From Eleginops maclovinus (taxonomy: Eukaryota > Chordata > Actinopteri > Perciformes > Eleginopidae): DNA of 64,000 nucleotides. Positions 22,381 to 34,939 of the stretch are shown here, piece after piece; position 1 is the first letter of the stretch, and each line of letters opens with the position of its first letter. The notes under the pieces were generated by a model. The model was not told the origin of the DNA. It made no database searches and worked only from the letters and a program-made list of their open reading frames with translations. Position numbers and translations under genes: made by a program. The DNA is taken from positions 1,612,001-1,676,000 of the forward strand of contig NC_086368.1 in assembly GCF_036324505.1 (NCBI RefSeq), given 5' to 3'.

Positions 22381-24714
22381 CAACATTAGGGTCATTTCAA
22401 AGACACAGGGATGCAGGAATAGCTTCCTTGACTGTAGCCCCAACCAAATCAGGAAGTAGAGTACACACAGATGTGGCATTCTGTTCATCATCTCAGCCTG
22501 ATAAACACAGGGATCTCACCATGTGCCAATGCCTCTCTCCATTCACTGCGTGCCAATACACACAGCACCTTTCAGTGTGTTTCTACACAGACAACGCCAC
22601 CTTTTAAAGGGGATCCCAAATGACCCAGCTCCTTAGCGTTCCAGGAGTGGTTGATTTCCTCCCCTCAGCCATTGTGTGGCTCAAAGGGAGGAGAGCGTTC
22701 CATATGTCTGTGCCTGGGCCAATCAGATCTGCAGCTCCGAACAGCCTCTCACCTCTGTCTCTGGCCGTCTGCTCCAGTCGGGGGGTTTGAAGGATAAGAT
22801 TGAAGAACCCAGGCATTTCCATATAGTGAGAAAACCATCTGTTCATATCCCATTATTATCTGTCACAACAGTTATTTGACTGCTTCCGACTGATTCACTC
22901 CCGGGGTCGTGGTGCATGTAATAAGAACAAGGCATCGCAGATTGGTTTTACATTGCAAATGCAATCATTTTTTTGAGGGAAAACATCTGTCCCTGAAAGC
23001 CCCCCCCCCCCACGCCATATCCTCACCCCCATTCCTATTCCCAATGCCACACAGTCCTTTTTACACTAGTACAATGACTTCACCGGAGACTGAAGAAGTC
23101 CCTCAGTGACCTCCCCCCTCCTCCCCATCTCAGTAGGATCACACCAATTTCACACTACATACTAATAGACTGATTCTTGGGGCTGTTCGCACATGACTCA
23201 ATGAAGTCGCCTTGATAATGGCCGCCTGCAGGACAACGCTGCTCCATGTGGGAGGTGTTGATGGGACCTGTGTCCCTCAGCTTCACTGGTATGGACTAAG
23301 TTCCGGTATGTTAACTGAGAGGAGTCAACATAGACATTTTAAAAGTCATTATGATCGGTTTTGTATTGTTTCGTCTTTACAATGTTTTTTATTTATTTTA
23401 TTACGTGTTTTTTTCTTCCTGTTTTGTCTTAATTGTGTCTTTCATCTATACATGTATTTGCATTCTTTGTCTATATGTTTTAATTTCATTAATTCAATGG
23501 AAAACTTTATTATACTGGCGATTTACAACATCATTAATATGTGTTGAACATTATCAGACACTCACTGACTTCTCAACAGTCCCTAACCACCCCCTCCCTC
23601 CCTGACTCGCTAGTTCAGGGTTGGGGGGGTATTAATTATTAAAAAATTGTGACCACAGTCGGAGCCCCTATATTAAATATGAACAAACAAACAATTGTTC
23701 TACTTACTTTAGGAGTGCTGGAAATGTTAGAGCTGCAGAAATGTCAGCTTAGTAAAACTGAACAGATCTAAATCAAATGTGTGCGTGTCCACACATCGCT
23801 AAACAATTCAGTGTTGACTATGGATGCAAAGATTGGGGAAAAATATCATTTGCATTTTCAAAAGTCAGCTTGAGGCAAAGTGAAAAATGATATATTGTTT
23901 TATAGGTAAACCTTTCTCTTGCTCCGTTGCATTAAACTGATGGATGACAAGTGGATATGTTTGACACTCCAGCACGGCCTCTTGATATTTCCATGTCTGA
24001 GGACATTGTCTGCTAAATGTTTGAATCCCCCTGTGTCGCTGGGACAAACTGAAGTGCTTCTCTCTGCTTTGAGAAGAGGCTCCCTGCTACAGCAATTAAG
24101 AGTGAAGAGAATGACAACAACAAAAACTCACACACATCCATCCTCACTTCCTCCCTCACACACACTGGCAGGATAACAGGCTGTGATGAAGGCAGCGGCC
24201 CTCAGATAAATCAAAATGCCCTTTCCCTTGGCAGCTTCAAATCCTGGCTTGCCAAAACAAAGAGATCCATCACTGCTGCTGCAACAATTGGCTCTTTCAG
24301 CCTGATTACAGCTGGCCTATAACGGCCCCCATCACCCCACCATGGCCCAGAAAATGACACACGGCTCCTGACACGGACATTCATCCGTCCATGCACACAA
24401 ACATCAAAAAGGCTCTGCAGGGCCGGACTCTACTGTACTGTAGGTCTGATTGTGAGAGGAAGAGAAAAGGACAATATGGTTGGATGTGTTACTTTAATGA
24501 ACTTCAATTACTAATTTTAGTCAATTTAATATGTTTTTTATAGTAGCTAGCATTTATTAAATGATACAGTTGGTTGTGTTGTCTTTTTAAAGAGTTTATT
24601 GCATCCTCACTGATTTGAATATTCAGGTTTTTATTTGGAGTCACTAATATAATCTTGGAGGGTTTTTTTTTTTAGGGGGGAGTTTGGTTTTAAGTCATTG
24701 TTCTCCATTCCATA
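22381..24714. other. Unassigned fhit intron
   Basis: Contains short poly-C near 23001 and a T-rich stretch around 23380-23500. No exon, RNA or mobile-element end recognised. Confidence 0.4.
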
Positions 24715-24716
24715 TA

Positions 24717-25357
24717 CAGCAGATAAAATAGGTATTGAACACCTCACCATTTCTCTCAGTAAATATATTTCTAAAGGTGCTGTTGGCATGGAATGTTCAC
24801 CAGATGTTGGTAACAACCCACGTAATGCACAGATGGAATGGAAAAATCTGCTGCCATCTACCAGGATGATGAAGAGGGGGGACATTTCAGCAAGACAATA
24901 ATCCCAAACACACAGCCAAGGAAACTTTCAATTGGTTTAAGAGAAAGAAAATAAAGCTGCTAAAATGGGTCGGACAGTCACCTGATTTTAATCCAATAGA
25001 AAATCTATGGAAAGATCTAAAGATCAGAGAGGCCAACTTCAAGATTTGAAAACTGTTCGTGTGGAAGAATGGTCAAGATCACACCTGAGCAATGAATGCA
25101 AGGGGTTTTGTTGTACGAAAAGGCTTTTTTACAAGGTATTAAATCCATTTCAGTAAGTGTGTTCAATACTTTTTCCCTTTGTCATTCCATTTATTACAAA
25201 TCACTTAATTTTTCTGAACATATTTGTTTAGGTTTCTTTGCATATGGATTGCAAGGGTTGTTACAGACATCTGGTAAAAATGTCAAGTCAATAGCCCCTT
25301 TAGAAATATATTTATTGAGAAAAAAAGTGACGTGTTCAATACTTATTTTACCCGCTG
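24717..25357 (+). mobile_element. Internally deleted Tc1-like element
   Basis: TA flanks at 24715-24716 and 25358-25359. The left end starts CAGCAGATAAAATAGGTATT and the right end, reverse-complemented, CAGCGGGTAAAATAAGTATT. Inverted similarity extends for over 100 bp (shared GAACAC and AATATATTTCTAAAGG, then CCAGATGT). Only 641 bp remain of an expected ~1.6 kb, with most of the transposase gene removed. Confidence 0.9.
24882..25110 (+). pseudogene. C-terminal remnant of a Tc1-like transposase
   Basis: The frame beginning [14 protein letters not shown] and continuing to [16 protein letters not shown] keeps the second Asp and the Glu of the DD34E triad, with the standard 34 residues between them. 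The first Asp and the whole DNA-binding domain are deleted. A stop follows soon after the Glu motif. Confidence 0.85.
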
Positions 25358-25359
25358 TA

Positions 25360-26884
25360 TATAAACTCATAATACCATATGATGTGACATACCTGTAGAA
25401 CACCAGTGTGTATGTTATGTTGGAGTTGGAAAAACAATGCCATAAAGGGTTACAAACATGTATGAACTTCGGGTTATTTTACTATGTGCTTCTCTTTTCT
25501 TCTTGCTTCTGCAGGCCCCAGGCTCTCAACAGGTCTACAACCACAACACATATGCACACACACACCCTCACACACACAGGAGTAAATGGGCTAGCATATT
25601 AGCTTGCAGTGGGGGGGCTCATGGTGTGGAGTGGGCAGAGAGGGAATGGCTTCATATATTAGTGATAGCCTGAGGGCTTTTCTTCCTCTCTTCCAGTTGG
25701 CAGGGTAAACAGAAGCCGAGTGAAGAGGACTCGAGCTGAGAGACAGCAGAGGAAGGGCTTCTTCAGGATTTCCATTCATCACCAGAACAAGAGCTGATGA
25801 TAGGGATAGTTTAGATGACTTTGAAGATAAAGTCAACATGTAGGCTTGATGTTCTTGTTGGATTATTTAAGTCTGTGTTTTTGTATTTTTATTTATTTTT
25901 CTCACATTATATTTCATGAACATTCAAACAGCAGGAAGCTATACTCTGAATTACTGCCCACACCTCAAATCTATTCAATTCATATAAAAAAAAAAAGACA
26001 GTGCCAGCTAGCTATCTGGCTTCATTCAGAGATCCACACCAAATGTTTCTTAAATATGTATCTCTACATGTATGGCAACCATTCCAGAGTCTGTTGAATT
26101 CCAACACAGAGAAATGTTGTCAGTAGTTTATAGAATAACATTAAAAAAATAATTTATCTCAAAGACACACCTATAAATAGTCAAACCAGAGTAAATATTA
26201 ATGCTGCAGTGGTCTCTTCAGTGTCTCCAGAGCTGTTTTTGACTGATTGCAGCTTATACGTTGTTATGAGTCAACATACAGCAAGAACAATCGTCATATT
26301 TGTTCTGGCAGGGAAAACTGTTAACACACTATAGCACAACTCCAGTATCTATGTCGACTTAAGCCCCCGTTCCTAACAAGAATTACGATACATGAGAAAA
26401 TAAAGTGACAAAAATGACTATTCAGAAGCTAATGACACAGCTGGGATCAGATATCAGTGAGGAGTCTTTGTACCGTAGCTACAGCATTGGTAACACTCAT
26501 GATGCAGATGTATCACAATTCAAATATGTACTATAAATGTTTATGAGTTGGAATAAAAGCTTTTTAATGCAACAAGTTAATGTTGCACTTGTGGCAGGAT
26601 GGGAGCCACATGCCTCCCAGACAAACAAATATGGAAATGTGTGCCACTGACCAGATGAGAGAAAACCCTCTCCAACATTTGAGGACTATGTCAACAAAAT
26701 GTTAAAGGACAACAGCAAGTTTTTGAGTTTCAGTTTGCTCTGATGATCAGGACTTTATTCCCTCAATTACTTTAAATTTAAATGAATCTTTTGTTAATAT
26801 GTCACTAACTTTGGTATTCTGACCCATCAAAACTGGGAAAACCGGGAAACACAACCTGAGTTTCCCATCACATCTTATTCCGGT
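25360..26884. other. Unassigned fhit intron with one MITE
   Basis: Apart from the MITE copy at 26040-26236, nothing is recognised. A CA-rich patch lies near 25550. Confidence 0.4.
26040..26236. mobile_element. Inverted, one-end-truncated copy of the 4173 MITE
   Basis: Reverse-complemented, it matches 4173-4360: CAGCTCTGGAGACAC near the end, then AAGAGACCACTGCAGCATTA, ACTATTTATAGGT, TTTATAGAATA and CATACATGTAGAGATAC. The outer terminus near 26040 is missing. Confidence 0.7.
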
Positions 26885-26889
26885 GATAT

Positions 26890-28319
26890 TGTCATGTTCT
26901 TAGTTTTTGTATTTAGTTTCCTGTTTTATTTTGACATGTAGTTTCTCCTGGTGTTGTTACTTCCTGTGTCTGATTGTCTCACTGTTGTCACCTGCTGCCT
27001 TCGTGTTTCTGAATCACCTCCCAAGCTGTGTCTTGACTTGTGATTGGCTGTGTAATTAGTCTTTGGTTGCGGTCGAATTGTCAGTTTATCTTCCTAACGG
27101 AGTGAAATGACCCAGAGGTACCCAAGTGGCCGCCATGATAAGAGCTGTTGGAATTGCCTAGATGATATGAAAGGAGCTCAGAAACGTCCTTTATAACCTC
27201 CTTTAGCTTAAGAAACACTGGACCTTCCTTTACAAAGGAAAGCAGAAAATGCTGTCCCACAATGCCTTGTGGCCGCAACATTTACCATGACACAACATTC
27301 GGCCGTTCACGGAAACAGCAGATCGTGACAGAGAAATAAGTATCATGAAAGTTACGGTGCTTATTAAGCAGTTTAAAACTTATACCATAACCTGCTAAAG
27401 TGCTTTGTTTTGAACGTTCAGCTCTATATTAATCAAAAGGAGAAATATGACGTTACTTTTGTACTGAAATGATCAAATAAAGTCCACATTTCAGTGTTTA
27501 CTCAGTTGTGTGGTGTTTCTGAAACGTTTTAAAACATGTTTGAATTGTGATATACAAAGTGATAGGTTAAGGCATAACTAGTTTATAATAAACACATTTG
27601 TATTTATTTATAAATATTTTCATAAAATCATACGTATTGGGATTCATGTGGATTAATGTGTGTGGACCGGAGGGTGAGGGTGACGAGCATGAGTTTCACT
27701 TTCCTTTTTTATTTCAATTCCAACCTTGGTAATGAAGAATATGTCACTCTTGTCCTCGTTCATAAAGCATAAAATACCACCATCAGAGAGCACGGTGCAG
27801 AGTAGATGCACTTTCAGTAGTCCGCTTTATACAGACTGTAGTCCCCCACAGCAGACGCACATTAATAACGTCCTTCATCATCAATACGATGGATAGTGTA
27901 AGTGCAGTTGGAATCTCAAAGCACCGCAGTCTCTTTTACTAAGCCCTTTTGAATTCTCTTATCCACTATTCCTTAACCCTGTGATGTTTCACACAAAGGT
28001 CAAGAAATAGTAGATAGGAATAGACGATAGGAGCTGATTTTTTGACTATTCGACTGTACCCATGCTTTGCGTTGTGCTCCTTGTCAGTTCGTCGTCACTT
28101 TTCCCGTGATTTGGTTCTCGGTGTCATGTCTCGGATGTCCCTTGTCTGTCCTCCCTTGTCCTCCTGGATTGATCTAGTTTTGTGTCTACTTTTCCTTTTT
28201 GTCAGTTTTTGAAATTTTGTAACAGCTTTTCAGTGAATAAAAGCTTGCTCTTGGTTATACTTCGTATCCCTCCTCCTTATTCTGCATATAGGTGCTGTTA
28301 ACATCCCCAGAACCTGACA
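26890..28319 (+). mobile_element. Solo LTR, family A, split by a TIR element
   Basis: Begins TGTCATGTTCT and ends AGAACCTGACA (inverted termini). Flanks are GATAT (26885-26889) and GACAT (28320-28324), a 5-bp duplication with one difference. An AATAAA lies near 28235, about 80 bp before the end. Without the 997-bp insert at 27065-28061 the LTR is about 433 bp. It is the same family as the minus-strand copy at 603-1165. No retroelement genes adjoin it. Confidence 0.78.
27065..28061. mobile_element. ~1-kb TIR element (GGTCGAATWGTC family) inside an LTR
   Basis: Left terminus GGTTGCGGTCGAATTGTCAG; right terminus reverse-complemented GGGTACAGTCGAATAGTCAA. The whole element is highly similar, in inverse orientation, to 49249-50192, and partly to 718-964. 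No long coding frame or transposase motif is visible, so it is probably non-autonomous. The superfamily is not clear to me. Confidence 0.72.
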
Positions 28320-28324
28320 GACAT

Positions 28325-29757
28325 ACTGTTTCTACTAAAGCCTTCATTTTTCTTCATCTATAGTCTCTCTGGTGGTTACATCACCACACATAAAACGGCC
28401 TTACTACACTGAGCTGCTGCATGTTAGATTTGACTGTGCTGATTGAAGGAACACTGTTCCCTGCCTGGCATGGACTGTTGTTCATGTGTTGAAGCCAGCA
28501 TGTGCTGCCGGAGCAGAGGCGGGAAAGGCTCCAGTGAAGAGGAAGGTGTGATGCCTGCCAATGAGAAGAAGTTAGGCTAAGGCAAACTCAGCAGGCACCC
28601 AGCAGTCAGCGCTGACAGGCAGCACAGAGACAAAAGGAGGAGAATAAGCGCTCCCCATCATGTTCCTTTCAGAAGAACAAAGCCGGGAGTCTGCCTCAAA
28701 CTCTAAACGTCTTCTCACTTGAACACTCACAGCCTAAAACATACATCATTCCTGGCATCACAAAAACAACAGGGGTGGGAAAGGAATGAGGAGATAGAAA
28801 ATAGAATCTGAATTTCATTTCAATATGCTCCATTGAGATTTGACAGGCATTGTGCCCACGTAAAGGACTTCTATATCAGAGCGTCATTTTCTGAGAAGAT
28901 CCAGTCCTTTGCCAGCGGTTGAAGCGGTTGAATAGTATTTAAAACTGATTGGCAGTGATTAGCCAAAAACAGTCTCTCTATGAGAATATGAAGGGGATGA
29001 CAGCAGCGGGTTCTATTGACAGGAAATGACTCCATTATTTTAGGAGTGTTTTCAGCTCAATAAACATCCTAACCCTAACCTTAACCCCAGACCCCCCCAG
29101 CAACTGGCAGCGTGCCCCAACACAAAGACAAAATGGATCTAAAACCAAATTACATCTGTACAATCATGCACCACAATCTGGCCTGTGGAGGAGGCTGTTT
29201 ATCTCCATGTGTCAACAGCCATATGATGTATGATATGGACAGAACTTTTAGCTCAACACAAGGGCAAGCAAGCATGGCGTTATGCACCCCCATTATAAAT
29301 GCACAGCCCCCCTGTCGGAGGGCGTATTATTCCGGGGCTCGGGTGTGTTGATGATTTATAATTGAAATATCACCCGACTTGAAATGCAGACAAAAGCGGG
29401 AGTAAATAATCATATTAGGAGGATGCATTGCTTGAAATTATGCATGCACTTCTCCGTATTCACACCATAAAACTGACATGAAGCACTATATTCATTTTTG
29501 ATGAATATAGTGTTTGTCGGCACGGAGCACAGGTCTGGCAGCAACTGCTTATAGAGAATAATGTGAGCCTTTTATATGCATTTAGATTGACTAAGTTATA
29601 TCTAAATATTCCAAAGGACATCACAAATTCAAATCGCATTGACATGATGCAGATGTTTAATATGGGGTCTTAGCTTCGTTTTATTTAGACAGACTCAGAT
29701 TTCGCATGTGAAACATTAAATCCTGCATATTCACTGCTGCAGAGCAGACTGTCCAAC
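28325..29757. other. Unassigned fhit intron
   Basis: No exon or repeat terminus recognised. A short CCTAACCCTAACC run near 29068 is too short to be telomeric sequence. Confidence 0.4.
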
Positions 29758-30412
29758 ATAGACATTATATTTTAATATAAACTAGCTCTTAGCAACACAG
29801 TAATGTTAGGGAATTTTTGGCTTAGGTAGTTAAACTTTGACACAGTTCATCATTTTCTCCTTCCTCTGTCTCTACTCCCATGACATAGGTCTTTAGACCT
29901 TGGGGTTGCTGTAATCTCCCTTAAGGAGGGGCAGCTTGGGCGCTTTGTTGATGCCAGTCTATGACCGAGCACAAACTGACCTGAGATAGTTTACTGTTCA
30001 GGGTCGTCTAGAAGCCCTTCTTATCTGGAACGTAGGTTCCCTGGTGTATATCATTTTCCATGTATGACAGCTTTAATTCGATTCAGGGTCCATATTTGTT
30101 TACTCTCACTGATGAGGAATGTTGATTATACACTCTGAACGAGTTAAAACCTCGGACTGCAGAAGACATCTTCAGAGTTGGTCGGGCAACAGCTCTGTCA
30201 ACTCGTGGCTGCAGCACATGTCTTGTCAATTCTCCATCCCTTAACTTCATAATAAACCTTCAGTGTTTGCCATCAAAGTTCCAGCTCTCCCCGTGTCTCT
30301 CTGTGTTTCGTCTCCATTGCTTCAGAAGTTTCCCTCACAAGTAACATGTCTCGCATTGTCCCACACAAACGTCCTCTTTGTCCCTCATATGGTTTGTTGG
30401 CACTTGGGTACC
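29758..30412. mobile_element. Partial copy of the 18660 TIR element, interrupted by an LTR
   Basis: 29758-29803 matches 19211-19256 and 30340-30412 matches 19252-19322, including GTCCTCTTTG and GTTGGCAC. The two halves rejoin exactly once the LTR at 29804-30339 and one copy of AGTAA are removed. The left half of the element is absent or too diverged to see. Confidence 0.75.
29804..30339 (+). mobile_element. Solo LTR, family B, with perfect 5-bp target duplication
   Basis: Starts TGTTAGGGAA and ends TTTCCCTCACA, inverted termini with one mismatch. AGTAA flanks it at 29799-29803 and 30340-30344. AATAAA occurs near 30250, about 90 bp from the 3' end. Its 536-bp length and structure fit an LTR. 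The host sequence continues on both sides, so this is a clean insertion in an older TIR element. It is unrelated to family A. Confidence 0.88.
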
Positions 30413-31499
30413 CTATGCTGACTACCAACCTCTTCACAGCCATATTATCTATCTTACATACAATTGAAACAACCCATATTAATGAGGTTTGTGAAATATA
30501 ATTGTCATGGCAGCACGACACATTAACACACCAGTTCCTCGCTTTCTAATCTAAATGTAATGGTGCTGAAGGAGATCCATTTTATGCTCAGAGAAAAATC
30601 ATTTATTCGATCCTACAGCAATGTGTCTATCCAGGAACAACGTCTGCTTTAACGCGGATTATCCACACACATCACTGTCACAGATTTATTCACCCAAAGC
30701 AGTAGTTCTGTGCTGCTTTATAAGGAGAGGAAGCAGGTACATACAGTAGAACCACTTTGTGCAATACGTGATCCACAACAAATGGCCAAACTCTAAACTG
30801 GCCAAGGTGGGATAAGCCTGAAGTGTCCAATTTCTCACGCTGCCAAAGCTCCCACTGTGGAAAAATAGAATTCCCCCATCTCCTGTCAATAGCTACCACA
30901 GCCTCATTCAATACCCAGTGTCTTGGGCAAAGCCTGCCTCCACAATAATTACTTAACTGTCATCTAGGATTAGATGGTCTTAAGCTACCCTGAGCCCATC
31001 CACAGCCCGGAGGAAAAAAAGAGAACTGCAGAGACAGGCTGTGACAGCTCAGCACAGGGCCGACACACGAGATGGAGAGAGAGGAAGGAAGACACAACCT
31101 GCACAGAATCATCCGGGATAACAAACCCCCAGCTCTAAATCCCCCCCTCAACAAGATCACACCGGGGCTTTGTGCAAACCAAAGATGGGTGTAAGGGCTT
31201 TAATAATGCACTTCTCTATAGGTTGAAGACTAACCTAAGACTACAGAAACTCCACTATAACTGGGATTTTATTTCAATCTGTCGTAGCCACTGCCAGAAG
31301 CCTCCCTCCTAATCCAAAAACAGCATTCACAGTACAGGGGTAGCTCAGGGGGAATCACATTCATCATTATCGTGAAGAACTCAAATATTGCTCAACTCAA
31401 ATTCATATTGGTTCTCTTGCACTAAATTATTTTCTTGTTCACTTAGAATTAAATAACTGTATTGTTGACCCTGATAGAATAGTCTCTTTAATAAATAAA

Positions 31500-31531
<32 letters not shown>

Positions 31532-31819
31532 AAAAACAAATACCTGTAAACTGCTACATATACAGCAAATATAAAATATGTCTCCTGTTGTACGTTGTTT
31601 CCATGGTTATATATTTTCACTTTTAATTAAATATATCTGACAACAGATGGATTTGATTCGTATCTCCCCTCTTACAGTTACAATACTAACAAAATGATCG
31701 GTAAGCAAATGATCAAAGTCCTAAAAAGCTCATTCAGTCCAAATTATTAAGTCTGCTCCAAAAGCAGAAACGGTAATCACATGTAAAAATATGAACTACC
31801 AGACACAGACTGTAGATCA

Positions 31820-31872
31820 TGAGTAGTAGTAGTAGTAATAGTAGTTGTTGTTGTTGTTGTTGTTGTTGTTGT
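31820..31872. repeat. Compound (GTA)n(GTT)n trinucleotide repeat
   Basis: About seven GTA-like units grade into nine or more GTT units. It explains the Gln-rich and Leu-rich open frame on the minus strand. Confidence 0.9.
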
Positions 31873-32573
31873 ATTATGAGTATTATAAGTTGTATTCTAT
31901 ATTTAAGTAAATAGAGAACCATTCAATCCCAGTGCATTATTAACTCCCTGTGTACAGTACACCATGGGTTGTATACTATAGCGTTAACTGTTGAGCGTAT
32001 TGACGACGTGTTTAATATTTATACTGCATCTTAACATACATACAGTTCATACTACTAGAGGAAGTAAATGGAGGCAAATAGACTATTTCTGAACAAACAT
32101 ATTTGGCCCTTTTCCAAGGAAAACCAAATAGGGATAATAATAATGAATTGCAAATACATGGCTTATGAGAGACTGAAGAAAAACAACACCCGATAAATAT
32201 ATAAAGTGAGTATTGAGCGGTCATGTTAAAGTAGTCAGTCACAGTGAACCTGCTCTCAAGTAAGAGCTAATCAAACCTGCGTCCATGTTCATTTCAGATT
32301 TGTCTTCAGAAGCTGTCAGATCAATTTAAACTCAAGGGCTCTAACATAACAACATGGGCTCTAGAAAAGAAAATGCTTTGGATAGAGATTGGCCGCTTTG
32401 TCTCAGGCAATCAATGAAATCAATGTCCAACAGGCTCCTGAATCTGATATGATTAAACAAATGAGTGAAGGACGGGGATGGGGAAAGGGTTAGAAATCAA
32501 TATTTGTGGTAAATGCTCCCAAGCATGGTGCTGAGCCGCTAGATTAGATAAGGACATCACCCCCCTCCCCCCC

Positions 32574-32575
<2 letters not shown>

Positions 32576-32655
<80 letters not shown>
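32576..32655. repeat. (CA)n microsatellite
   Basis: About 40 uninterrupted CA units after a C-rich stretch. Confidence 0.95.
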
Positions 32656-32657
<2 letters not shown>

Positions 32658-34939
32658 CCGCCTCTTTGTCTCTCCTTTGCTTCTCTGTCTTCTAAGCCAG
32701 TATGTGGGACTGTCCGCCAGAGAAACATCTTCTTTTCCGGATCACAAGGTTAAAGCAGTTGGAGAGCCAGGGACCTCAGAGACAGAGACTTGTCAAAGCA
32801 ATAAGCCTTGTCAGGGAACAGCAAAGCCCACAATGCTCCTCCACAGCACTATCTACGCTCCAAGATCCAGCCTCAGTGTCCATCAAAGAGCCAGAACATT
32901 CTCCTACTGCAGGACACACTGATTTACAAGTCTGTTAGGATAACCAGGCTTTATTCACCCAAAACCTCAACCTGCGAAACACTAACAGTTAAACATAGAT
33001 CATGTAAAGAAGTCAGAAGCAGAACTTCATGTGAAAACAAAGATAAAGAAACAGTTAACGTAACGGTCTGTGATTCAACTTTGTGTTTACGTTGTTAATA
33101 ACCTCATTTGACAGTTCTTTATGAAACATACTTAGATTCTGGAGGGATATGTGTCTTTAAAAGGGTTGCCAGGCAATTAAAAATACATTTGATTATTTAC
33201 AAGATTTGACACAAATAATTTAAGTTAATCACATGTATCACTATATGTGTGTTTAGAAATATAGGGCGCTGCTCTCCAAGGCTGGGGGCCCGCTGTGATG
33301 GTTACAGCATTAAATCATATTTTATGTTTCATTTGAGTTTCTTATTTTAATTAATTGTGTAATTAATTAATTAAAATGAATGCGCTCATATGAGAACCTT
33401 ATCATAACCTGCTTATTGGTAAATGGATTTGAATTTAACACTAGAACCGCCAACATTCCATAACCATTCTAGGTATACACTTTTCTCTTCATCCAACAGA
33501 CCCTTCACTAGAGGATAAATATACACATCTTAGGAAACGTGACACATTTGAGATACGTGTGTTTTATATTAACAGTTAAAAATGCAGGGGGGTAAAAACG
33601 ACCCCCATGTGAAGTTAATTTGGACAGTACGAGATGGTTATGCCCAAAACGTCATTAATTTGTGTTTGGAGTTTATGTATTAACGCCTGAAAACTCCTAA
33701 ATTGTGAATTGAAGAATATTAGAAACTGGCTCAGAGAGCTTATGGACAGAGGTTAGCAGCAGAGACTCGCACATGATCAAGTTTCCTGTGACGCAAGCAT
33801 GTTGTTTTCTCCGAAAGAGGAAGAAGATCTCTATCAAAATGACCCTTACTTGTACAGAGTCTCACATTTTCACACTCGGCCCAGTCTCAGTGCTCTGGAG
33901 AGGACAAACAATTGATGTTGATTTATTTGTTTGTGATTTAAAATTGAGGTAAAAAACATTGCATTTGCCTTCCTTTTGTTATTGGCTGTGAGTGACAGCA
34001 GAGCACTGCTGGGAAAATCCGGCTTTGTGATGTGATTCCAGCGGCCCTGTTTGACATGCCCCCCTAAAGGCAGCCTGAAGGCATCTCACAGCTGTTTGTT
34101 CCTGAGATACAACACGAGCAGCAGAGGTTTCATTACTATAAAAACAGTCACCTTGGCTTGTGTGTTTCCTGTTTGATAGCATATTTGAAGCCATCATTTG
34201 TCAGGGGGGCGGCAGTTGTGAAGGATGACACAATAGCTCCTGGTGTTTTGTTTTGCCCCCTTCTGGTGTCTGGTCTACTATGAGAGATTGAAGAGGTTTT
34301 GAACGTGGAGCCAAAGTGCTGAGGTGACAATCTATACATTTCCTTCAGTATGAAATATGAGTCACTTTGGTCAGCTGTGAAATGCTAGCGAGGAGATCCA
34401 TTCACATTACAGTGGGGAGACATGCTGTGGCTGTGAGAGGATCCTCTGCTGCTGTCAGTGTCACTCCACAGGGAGAGGGGAGATGGACAGCCTGGAATCA
34501 TCCAAAAATACTACATTTTTCAACAATCACTTAAAAGTAGTGCAATGTTACCACAACAGTAATAAATCACCTCACTTTTTTATTTGTCTCCTGTGGGTCC
34601 ATCCCATTTTCAGTTAGTTTGGGATATGTTTATGTGCTGAACACGAGTCTTTGATATTCTGCATCTCAAACTAAGTGTTGATACTTGTTTGACACCTGGT
34701 ACAAACATACACAACTTCTATAAAGAGTTGTCCTATTTAAATTGTTAGATCATCCCACATTATCATTTGTGGAAATCACTTTTTAATTCCCACAGAACTT
34801 ATGCAAAGAACACAAGAAAGATAAGGGAAATCTAAGCTGGACCGTACTGTGGAGTACAGTGGTTTCTATCATTGATGATGTCTAAGCAAGTGACAATCAT
34901 ATATCTATATCCTTTATTTAACCAGTTCATTGAGATTAA

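Larger units (their letters stand above)
30413..34939. other. Unassigned fhit intron with microsatellites
   Basis: Contains (TA)n at about 31505-31528, a GTA/GTT trinucleotide tract at 31820-31872 and a CA array at 32576-32655. The rest shows no recognised exon, RNA gene or mobile-element terminus. The open frames at 32677-33098 and 33979-34339 have no recognisable domain. Confidence 0.4.

Noticed and set aside
29064..29086. CCTAACCCTAACC, telomere-like
   Set aside because: Fewer than four units and imperfect; not enough for an interstitial telomere repeat.
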